Shown here: in pieces, positions 5,372 to 10,791 of the stretch
Numbering within the stretch: position 1 is the first letter of the stretch
How the letters are laid out: every line of letters starts with the position of its first letter
From: Bordetella parapertussis
GTDB taxonomy: Bacteria > Pseudomonadota > Gammaproteobacteria > Burkholderiales > Burkholderiaceae_C
Reading direction: 5' to 3'
DNA length: 10,791 nt
Assembly: GCA_945901125.1 (NCBI GenBank)
Contig: CAMDKD010000060.1
Location: forward strand, 1 to 10,791
Notes under the pieces: model-generated
Told to the model about the DNA's origin: nothing
What the model saw: the letters and a program-made list of their open reading frames with translations, nothing else
Database searches by the model: none
Program-made: the position numbers and the translations under genes

Positions 5372-7585
5372 TCAGGATGCTTTCACAGGCACAAAGCCGT
5401 CACCGGACTTGCGCATTTGTATCAGTGGAAAACACTTTTCATCGTCCTGGTAAATAGACACGCAATCCAGGCATTGAAAGCATTCGGCGTAATCGATTTT
5501 TCCTGTCGGCTCAATCGCCTGGTATTCACAGCGGTGGCGGCAGGTCTGGCACGGTGTGCCGCATGCCTCTCGCCTGGGAATCCATGACCAGCTTTGCAGC
5601 ACATTGACTGCGGCCAGGGCTGCGCCTAAGGGACACAAATAACGGCAGTAGCCACGGTAGACCAGCACACCTAAGCCCAGGCAAACCACTGCCCAGACCA
5701 CATACGGCCAGTCGTGCACAAAGTAATAGGTGATTGCGGTCTCAAAAGGCTCTACCTTGGTCAGGTAGTCTGAATACGCAGGTGCCACGTACAAAGACCC
5801 AAGAATGGCAAGCAGAAAAACATACTTAACCCATTTCAGCTTTTTATCCAAAGACTGCTTTAAGCGTTTTTGATGCAAACCTATACGGTTAGCCACCATA
5901 CTGATGAGTTCCTGCAAGGCACCGAACGGGCACAGCCAGCCGCAGAAGGTGCCGCGTCCCCAGACCAGCAGCGTGCCGAATACAAACAGCCACAAGATAC
6001 TGCTGATCGGGTCGTTCAACAGAAAATCCAATCCGCCGCCTGAACTGACCGACGCAATAGCTGAAGTGATGTTGATGACGGTCAATTGCCCTTGCGCATA
6101 CCAACCTATGAAGCCCAGCGTGAAACACAAGTAAGCGGTGCGAACCACAGCCAGTGTCCTGGCGTTTGCGCTCAAGCTTTTTTGCATGACCAGACCGGTG
6201 GTCAATAAAACCAAACCGATCAGCAGAACGCCTATTTCGATTTGCCTGTCCAGCCACAGCTTGACCCAATCCAACTCCAGCCAATTGGTGTAACGCAAAT
6301 CTGTGAAAGCGGCACGCCAACCGTGAAACTGATGGTCAACAGCAAAGAGTTTTTCTTCTACCTTGTTCAAGACAATATTGCTGCCGTAACGCCGCTTCAA
6401 ATGGAAATTCAATTCAAAGGGCTGAGTGGCATCCAGTGGCGTGGCTTTTTCAGCCAATAAAAAAAATGCATGCGTGGTTTTCGGGTAACCCGGAACCGAC
6501 AAGCCTTTTTCATAATCGATCAACTGCAGTTTTATTTCTTTGCCGTTTTGCGACAGCGTGAAAGGCTGTGGTTCGGTCAACCATTTGTCCCGCTTGTTCA
6601 ACAAGTCCAGGTGATCGTTCAAGGTCACCATCAAGGCCTGTTGGGTACGGCGCTTATTGGTGACATAACGCCAGCCTTCTGCGTCTAGCAGATTGCGACC
6701 GGCAAGAGGATCGGCCAGCAAAGCGGTGTGAAAAACCAACGCATCCTGTTCATCTTTGAGCTGTGTTTGTAAATCATTGACCGGCGCATTGGAAGTTGCA
6801 TAGGTGTCGCGCAGTTGCTTGATGCTCACTCGCGTCGCCGTCACCAGACTGTTATCCAGCAAAGCATGCCACTGTAGCGGCGTATAGCTGTCTGAATGTG
6901 CACGCCGCTGAGTGGCATTGGCCATGGCTTTGGCGGCCGCGCTGTCCGCGCTGATATTGAGCTTGGCCATGGCCACCATGGCTGCAGACGAAAGAATGCT
7001 GCGGTTGATGGCTTTGGCAGTGACTGTGCCGTGGTGCACACCCGTGAGCTCTGCTGTATGCGCATCCCGGCTACCGGCTTCGTTCCAATACAAAACTTCT
7101 ACCGTGTGTTGCAAAGAAAGTTCTATGTACTGAGAGGCAAAATCAATTAATCTGATGGTGCCGGGCTTGTTCAAAAAGAACGGCTCTTTGTGGTCAATCA
7201 GTCTGACGTCGCGGTACACCCCCGCAGTGTCCATCATCACCAGCAAGTCCACCGGTTTGCCGCTGTATCCGCGCACCGGCTCCAGATCTATGGTCTCAAA
7301 GGCGTAACCGGCAAGCTCAGGTTTGGCCGAGGGCGCAGACGGGTTTTTCAGGAACAAGGGATAAGCGGGAATATCAGCTTGTATATCGCCCACCAAGTAA
7401 CGGCCTTCCAGCAGGTTTTCAATCTCTGTTTTGTTCAATAAACCAGCGATAGACTGTGCCGATGTCAGTAGCAGCAGAGCACTGAGAAATAAGGCTTTAA
7501 GCATCAAAGCATTTTGCTTGAACCGGTTCAGTTGCAATCGGGGTATATATCTATACGGGCAGTGCTGATGAGCTTTGTTTTTCAT
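5372..7585 (-). CDS. NosR/NirI-family membrane flavo-iron-sulfur protein
   Basis: A 737-residue protein with the full NosR layout. A signal or anchor segment at about 28-47 is followed by a periplasmic FMN-binding domain (GYAFET at 93-98, GYSGKP at 106-111, HKEPF at 132-136). The usual covalent-FMN motif (S/T-G-A-T-x-T) is replaced by HHGTVT (184-189), keeping the likely acceptor threonine T189. A polytopic membrane part (about 450-665) carries CGWLCP (548-553) and CRYLCP (647-652). The cytoplasmic end holds two four-cysteine clusters, C675/C679/C682/C686 and C702/C705/C708/C718, suited to 4Fe-4S centres. NosR is needed for nitrous oxide reductase (NosZ) electron supply and expression; no nos gene is visible here, so the partner is unknown. 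The first ATG (7585) has no ribosome site; an internal ATG at 7504 would put the signal peptide at the very N-terminus. Divergent from the exported cyclase gene. Confidence 0.88.
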   Translation of the reverse strand: MKNKAHQHCPYRYIPRLQLNRFKQNALMLKALFLSALLLLTSAQSIAGLLNKTEIENLLEGRYLVGDIQADIPAYPLFLKNPSAPSAKPELAGYAFETIDLEPVRGYSGKPVDLLVMMDTAGVYRDVRLIDHKEPFFLNKPGTIRLIDFASQYIELSLQHTVEVLYWNEAGSRDAHTAELTGVHHGTVTAKAINRSILSSAAMVAMAKLNISADSAAAKAMANATQRRAHSDSYTPLQWHALLDNSLVTATRVSIKQLRDTYATSNAPVNDLQTQLKDEQDALVFHTALLADPLAGRNLLDAEGWRYVTNKRRTQQALMVTLNDHLDLLNKRDKWLTEPQPFTLSQNGKEIKLQLIDYEKGLSVPGYPKTTHAFFLLAEKATPLDATQPFELNFHLKRRYGSNIVLNKVEEKLFAVDHQFHGWRAAFTDLRYTNWLELDWVKLWLDRQIEIGVLLIGLVLLTTGLVMQKSLSANARTLAVVRTAYLCFTLGFIGWYAQGQLTVINITSAIASVSSGGGLDFLLNDPISSILWLFVFGTLLVWGRGTFCGWLCPFGALQELISMVANRIGLHQKRLKQSLDKKLKWVKYVFLLAILGSLYVAPAYSDYLTKVEPFETAITYYFVHDWPYVVWAVVCLGLGVLVYRGYCRYLCPLGAALAAVNVLQSWSWIPRREACGTPCQTCRHRCEYQAIEPTGKIDYAECFQCLDCVSIYQDDEKCFPLIQMRKSGDGFVPVKAS

Positions 7586-7596
7586 GAATTACCGGT

Positions 7597-7668
7597 CTAG
7601 GGTTAGCACTAGGATGTTTACCCTAGGGGTCACAACACTGGTTTCATGGTTATCATGAACATTGAAAC
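7597..7668. promoter_or_regulatory. Divergent intergenic region with nested inverted repeats
   Basis: Between the NosR-like gene and the cyclase lie several inverted repeats. CTAGGGT (7597-7603) pairs with ACCCTAG (7620-7626) over 16 nt, and CCCTAGGG (7621-7628) is itself a perfect palindrome. TTCATG (7643-7648) pairs with CATGAA (7654-7659), and GTTTCA (7641-7646) pairs with TGAAAC (7663-7668). CTAG, usually a rare tetranucleotide in bacteria, occurs three times in 30 bp (7597, 7609, 7623). These could be operator sites for one or two regulators controlling the divergent genes. No confident -35/-10 pair was found. Confidence 0.45.
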
Positions 7669-7730
7669 TGATCACTGTGTTCAACCTTGGACGGATCATT
7701 TTTAAACTTCGCATAAACAAAGGAGATCCA

Positions 7731-8840
7731 ATGAAACTTTCGACCATCATGTCAGTGGCGATTTCGCTGCTGATGGGTTCCGCGCTTGCCCAGCAAGAAG
7801 AGACAAGGCACCACGCCTTAAAAGGCCCGATTGACGACAACGCACTGACCTGGGCGCCGACCCAGTGGGGTGCAAACGACCGGGCTGGCAGTGCCAACCA
7901 TACAAAAAACAGCGCTAATATCGCCAAAGCTTTGTCGACCGTCAAACAAAACAAAGCTATTACCATTGGTAAGCACTACCACTCAGAGGCTCCCGGTTTC
8001 GGGCCACGTAAATGGAACATGTGGATTCCCGGTACACCCACCGGCGGTCCTTTCGGCAAAAACGCCTTGGTCTACCATGATGAATTGGTCACCACACAAA
8101 TCGGTCAGATTCAAACTCAGTTCGACGGCCCTGGTCACATTTATGTGAACACCTCTAAAGGCCCGATGGGTTACAACGGCATTATCAGCTGGGACGCATA
8201 TGAGCGTGGTGCCGGCGGGCAGGTTATGGGCATGGGCCCGCACGGTGTTGATCACATTGCCGATTTAGGCTTTGTATGCCGTCTGGTGGTGTTGGATGCC
8301 GTGGCTTACCGCAAGTCACAAGGCAAACTGTCTTCCACTGCTGAAATGCTGCCTATTCCCCGCAAGCCAGGCGACATCGGCATCATCACCGCTGATGACG
8401 TTCAAGCCATTGTGAAAGCGCAAGGCATGAAAGAAATCGGCGCAGGCGACTGTGTGGCTTTGCACACCGGCCAAGGTAACACTTGGGGCGCAAGCCGCTT
8501 CAAGTCTATGACTTCCGAGCAACGTGCTGCCGCCCGCGCCATGTTTGCAGATGGCGAACCCGGTTTTGGTATCAGTGCATGCCAGTACATGGCCAGCAAA
8601 AACATTGCGCTGACTATGGGTGACACCTCTGCCAATGATGCACAACCTGGCAATGAAATCGAAGGTTATGCCGTTCCTTGCCACACGGAAATGCAAACAC
8701 GTCGCGGTATTTGGAACCTGGAAAACGTCGACACTGAAAGCCTGGTTAATGCAGGCGTGAAAGAAGGCGCATTCATTTGGGCACCTTTGAAGATTCTCGG
8801 CGCTACCGGTTCACCCGGCAACCCTATGGTTTTGTATTAA
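7731..8840 (+). CDS. Exported cyclase-family hydrolase (kynurenine formamidase-like fold)
   Basis: A 369-residue protein with a clear Sec signal peptide (basic MKLS, hydrophobic core, likely cleavage after SALA at residue 20), so it should act in the periplasm. The mature part resembles the long branch of the cyclase family (kynurenine formamidase/isatin hydrolase superfamily). The metal motif, classically H-x-G-T-H-x-D-x-P-x-H, appears as TQFDGPGH (129-136): D132, P134 and H136 are kept, but the second histidine is glutamine. Further family marks are LHTGQGN (245-251), MGDTSANDAQP (296-306), CHTEMQTRRG (317-326) and the ending PLKILGATGSPGNP (352-365). Members hydrolyse cyclic or amide bonds in metal-dependent fashion; the substrate is unknown. 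ATG 7731 has AAGGAG at 7720-7725. An upstream in-frame TTG (7662) would destroy the signal peptide. A strong terminator follows at 8879. Confidence 0.88.
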   Translation: MKLSTIMSVAISLLMGSALAQQEETRHHALKGPIDDNALTWAPTQWGANDRAGSANHTKNSANIAKALSTVKQNKAITIGKHYHSEAPGFGPRKWNMWIPGTPTGGPFGKNALVYHDELVTTQIGQIQTQFDGPGHIYVNTSKGPMGYNGIISWDAYERGAGGQVMGMGPHGVDHIADLGFVCRLVVLDAVAYRKSQGKLSSTAEMLPIPRKPGDIGIITADDVQAIVKAQGMKEIGAGDCVALHTGQGNTWGASRFKSMTSEQRAAARAMFADGEPGFGISACQYMASKNIALTMGDTSANDAQPGNEIEGYAVPCHTEMQTRRGIWNLENVDTESLVNAGVKEGAFIWAPLKILGATGSPGNPMVLY

Positions 8841-8851
8841 TAAAGTCTTGG

Positions 8852-8866
8852 CCTGATTCCATCAGG
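8852..8866 (+). repeat. Small hairpin after the cyclase stop codon
   Basis: CCTGAT (8852-8857) and ATCAGG (8861-8866) form a 6-bp stem with a 3-base loop, 11 bp after the cyclase stop and ahead of the main terminator. It may help protect the mRNA 3' end; there is no T-tract. Confidence 0.4.
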
Positions 8867-8878
8867 TCTTGAAATATG

Positions 8879-8912
8879 AAAAGCACTTCCCGAAAGGGAA
8901 GTGCTTTTTTTT
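8879..8912. terminator. Strong bidirectional intrinsic terminator
   Basis: AAAAGCACTTCCC (8879-8891), the stable tetraloop GAAA (8892-8895) and GGGAAGTGCTTTT (8896-8908) form a perfect 13-bp stem, followed by T to 8912. It ends the cyclase transcript. Read on the minus strand the A-rich arm supplies a shorter U-tract, so it can also stop the convergent secreted-protein gene, whose stop codon (8913-8911) touches the T-tract. Confidence 0.92.
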
Positions 8913-9450
8913 AGCGCTTTTCAACCAGGAAAAAATATTCAGGTGCGCAATCCGGTGCGCAGACCACGGCCCAGCCGGCCTCTTCGCTGTTAAAGCCGAA
9001 ATAGATTTGGGTTTCGTCTTTGATGTCGTTCACTGTATCCATGCGGATCATTTTTTTCGGTGCTTGCTTGTCTGGAAAATTACGGAGATTTTTAAAAATC
9101 GTCTCGTATGCCTCTTGGCGTTCGGCTGCGTCTGCTTCGTAAGCGGAAATACGTCTGAAAAAGCGCAAACCGGGTTCAGGTTTACGAGTTCTGGGTGAAA
9201 AGGCTGAAATAAAAGGGCGGTCAAAATAACTGTTGGGATAGCGCCAAATCCAATCATCGTTATTGCTGATGAATTGGTTGCAGTCTATGTTTGTCATGAA
9301 GTCTAAAACTTTAGGAAAAGTGAAATTGAACAATGTGCGGCAATCCACTTTTTGTTCTTTCTCATCAGGCACCTGACCGTTGTGCGCCAAGGCTGAACCG
9401 CCAATCAACACCGTAGCTGCTAATGTGGCCAATTTGTTTTTCTTAAACAT
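8911..9450 (-). CDS. Secreted four-cysteine protein of unknown function
   Basis: A 179-residue protein with a typical Sec signal peptide: MFKKNK, hydrophobic core LATLAATVLIGGS, likely cleavage after ALA at residue 22. The mature part (about 157 residues) has four cysteines, C37, C57, C164 and C168, enough for two disulfides in the periplasm; C164-APD-C168 is a tight CxxxC. It is rich in aromatic residues (DDWIWRYPNSYFDRPF) and ends with FFLVEKR. I do not recognise a domain. ATG 9450 has AGGAAA about 5 nt upstream. The gene starts 40 bp after the end of the PhyH-type oxygenase gene on the same strand, so the two are probably cotranscribed. No heme motif (CxxCH) and no lipobox are present. Confidence 0.83.
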   Translation of the reverse strand: MFKKNKLATLAATVLIGGSALAHNGQVPDEKEQKVDCRTLFNFTFPKVLDFMTNIDCNQFISNNDDWIWRYPNSYFDRPFISAFSPRTRKPEPGLRFFRRISAYEADAAERQEAYETIFKNLRNFPDKQAPKKMIRMDTVNDIKDETQIYFGFNSEEAGWAVVCAPDCAPEYFFLVEKR

Positions 9451-9490
9451 GGGCTTTCCTGCTTTTTAAAGAAATCTATTTTAGGCTTAA

Positions 9491-10306
9491 TCAAGCATGT
9501 AAGTGATGTCCGGTAGTGAAATCGTTCTTCCCGCAGACATCGCGCCCTTTGAGTAGCCACAAGGGGCGGGTGGCGAAATTCAGATTCAAACCGGTTTCAC
9601 CTTTGGCTGGATGCAGCTCACGGTCAAAGTGTGAACTCGTCGGCATATAACGAATCGCAACACCTGTGCGCCGCAGGTCTGAAGTGTTGGCGTTAGCGCC
9701 GTGGATCATGTAGACATCGTGCAGCGACATTTGTCCGGGTTGCAACTCCAGGTCATGGGCTGTCGCCGGGTCAAAGCAGTCAGCGTTAACCGACTGGTTC
9801 AGCGTTAATTCTTTTCTGTCTTCATGCAAATGCGGATGCAAGACCTTGTCTGTGTGCGAGCCGGGAATGACGCGCAGGCATCCGTTCTTTTTCAAACTGG
9901 GTTCAAGCGCAATCCACACCGTGCATGTGGCCAGAGGTCGTATCGGCCAGTACTGGCCGTCCTGGTGCCAAGGCGTGGCATAACCGCCTTCGGGTGGTTT
10001 GCAAAACACCTGGCAACCCCATAACGCAATATCGCCGCCTATCACCTGCGACACCATGTCTATCAGCGGCGGGTACATGGCAAGCTTTAGAAAACGACTG
10101 CTGCCGATCACACCATCGTCGTTTTTTCCTTCGATATGTGCGCTGACCAATTTTTCCGGGCGAACACCAGGGTTAGCGTCTATCAACTGCTGAAGCGTAG
10201 TTTGCAGCGCATTGATCATGTCGGCAGGCAAAGTGAAGGAAGGCACGACATAGCCGTTTTGTCGGTAATCTGAGATTTCTTTTTCGCTTAATACGGATGA
10301 AGTCAT
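9491..10306 (-). CDS. Phytanoyl-CoA dioxygenase (PhyH)-family Fe(II)/2-oxoglutarate oxygenase
   Basis: A 271-residue cytoplasmic protein with the double-stranded beta-helix features of the PhyH family. The facial triad is visible: H114 and D116 in WHQDGQYW, and H202 in YMIHGANANTSD. An arginine some ten residues later (R212 or R213 in DLRRTGVAIRYMP) is placed to hold 2-oxoglutarate. LEPSLKKNGCLRVIPGSH (134-151) is the usual strand-turn-strand core with the family's N-G-x-L-x-x-x-P-G-S-H. Members hydroxylate small molecules, using 2-oxoglutarate and O2; the substrate here is unknown. All catalytic residues are present and the length is normal. The ATG at 10306 has a GAGA ribosome-like sequence about 6 nt upstream. 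The terminator at 10388-10420 separates it from the SMP-30-type gene, so it should have its own promoter in 10307-10387; it probably leads into the secreted-protein gene. Confidence 0.9.
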   Translation of the reverse strand: MTSSVLSEKEISDYRQNGYVVPSFTLPADMINALQTTLQQLIDANPGVRPEKLVSAHIEGKNDDGVIGSSRFLKLAMYPPLIDMVSQVIGGDIALWGCQVFCKPPEGGYATPWHQDGQYWPIRPLATCTVWIALEPSLKKNGCLRVIPGSHTDKVLHPHLHEDRKELTLNQSVNADCFDPATAHDLELQPGQMSLHDVYMIHGANANTSDLRRTGVAIRYMPTSSHFDRELHPAKGETGLNLNFATRPLWLLKGRDVCGKNDFTTGHHLHA

Positions 10307-10387
10307 GTCAGTCTCGCGGCGTTTTTATTACTGGTGAGTTTATACATAGGCGATTCAGGGGTTTTCCCTTTATCAAACCTTAAACAT

Positions 10388-10420
10388 AAAAAAACCCCGC
10401 AACGCTTTCGCGGTGCGGGG
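10388..10420 (-). terminator. Intrinsic terminator of the SMP-30-type gene
   Basis: On the minus strand CCCCGCA-C-CGC, loop GAAA, GCG-T-TGCGGGG form a strong GC-rich stem (one internal mismatch; arms 10420-10410 and 10405-10395), followed by seven T (10394-10388). It lies 30 bp after the stop codon of the right-edge gene and before the PhyH gene. Confidence 0.9.
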
Positions 10421-10449
10421 CTTGTTCAGCCATGAAGGCTTGTAGCAGA

Positions 10450-10791
10450 TCAGCTGAGGGCGTGACCTTGTGCATTCACGTACAAAGCGTAAATGGAGGT
10501 TGAGCCAGTCATGAACAAACGGTTGCGCTTGGTGCCGCCGAAAGTCAGGTTGGCAATAACTTCAGGTGTGTGCAGGAAAGCCAGCATGGTGCCATCAGGG
10601 TGATGTACGCGCACGCCATTGGTTTGCATGCCGCCCCAGCCCCAGCCGCACCACACGTTGCCGTCGGTGTCGCAACGGATACCGTCGGTGAAACCAGGTG
10701 CGAAATCAGCAAATATTTTCGGGTTGCTGAGTTTCTGGTCTTTCACATCAAACACAATGATGTTTATGTGTTTCGGTTGGTTATTTGTATT
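10450..10791 (-). CDS. SMP-30/gluconolactonase-type beta-propeller protein (partial, C-terminal)
   Basis: The frame is open from the right edge of the window to the TGA at 10452-10450, giving the last 113 residues; the N-terminal part is outside. The fragment shows the blades of the SMP-30/gluconolactonase/LRE fold: INIIVFDVKDQKLSN, FADFAPGFTDGIRCDTDGNV followed by WCGWGWGG, then VRVHHPDGTMLAFLHTPE, ANLTFGG and RLFMTGSTSIYAL. D in TDGIRCD and N in ANLTFGG fit the positions that bind the catalytic metal ion in this family. Such enzymes open sugar-acid lactones in carbohydrate catabolism; the actual substrate cannot be read. A GTG at 10755-10753 is only an internal valine codon, since the similarity continues upstream. 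A strong terminator follows at 10420-10388. Confidence 0.87.
   Translation of the reverse strand, partial: NTNNQPKHINIIVFDVKDQKLSNPKIFADFAPGFTDGIRCDTDGNVWCGWGWGGMQTNGVRVHHPDGTMLAFLHTPEVIANLTFGGTKRNRLFMTGSTSIYALYVNAQGHALS

Noticed and set aside
5889..6320. 143-residue minus-strand frame inside the NosR-like gene
   Set aside because: It overlaps the membrane region of a clearly real gene in another frame and has no recognisable features.

Overview
The window looks like chromosomal DNA of a betaproteobacterium, most likely a Burkholderiales / Comamonadaceae-type organism. This rests on the general character of the proteins and on the moderately GC-rich, compact bacterial layout, not on any search. 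No rRNA, tRNA, CRISPR array, IS element or integron attC site was recognised.

The left third (1 to about 3210) is a toxin-antitoxin (TA) cluster. A MbcA/ParS/Xre-type antitoxin gene runs off the left edge on the minus strand, with a good promoter ending 6 nt before its ATG. It is followed on the plus strand by a conserved-looking hypothetical gene (524-1033), a ribbon-helix-helix antitoxin and ParE/RelE-type toxin pair (1167-1787) with a perfect palindrome upstream, the 57-residue C-terminal remnant of a FitB/VapC-type PIN toxin (1856-2029), and a complete Xre/RES pair (2135-3210) whose stop and start codons overlap as TAATG. Two related Xre-type antitoxins therefore lie about 1.8 kb apart, with a decayed PIN gene among them.

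The middle third holds an AEC-family (auxin efflux carrier-like) transporter (3321-4313, +), a DEDD-type 3'-5' exonuclease of the RNase D kind (4290-4922, -) whose 3' end overlaps it, and a NIPSNAP-family protein (5002-5328, +) transcribed divergently from the exonuclease.

The right third centres on an orphan NosR/NirI-type membrane flavo-iron-sulfur protein (5372-7585, -), divergent from a Sec-exported cyclase-family hydrolase (7731-8840, +). The 145-bp region between them contains several nested inverted repeats. A near-perfect bidirectional terminator (8879-8912) separates the cyclase from a convergent gene for a secreted four-cysteine protein of unknown function (8911-9450, -). Upstream of that lies a phytanoyl-CoA dioxygenase (PhyH)-type Fe(II)/2-oxoglutarate oxygenase (9491-10306, -). 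After a second terminator comes the C-terminal part of an SMP-30/gluconolactonase-type protein that runs off the right edge.

The best candidates for something undescribed are the NosR homologue without visible nitrous-oxide genes, paired with an exported cyclase, and the secreted cysteine protein. No wholly new system can be claimed from the sequence alone.
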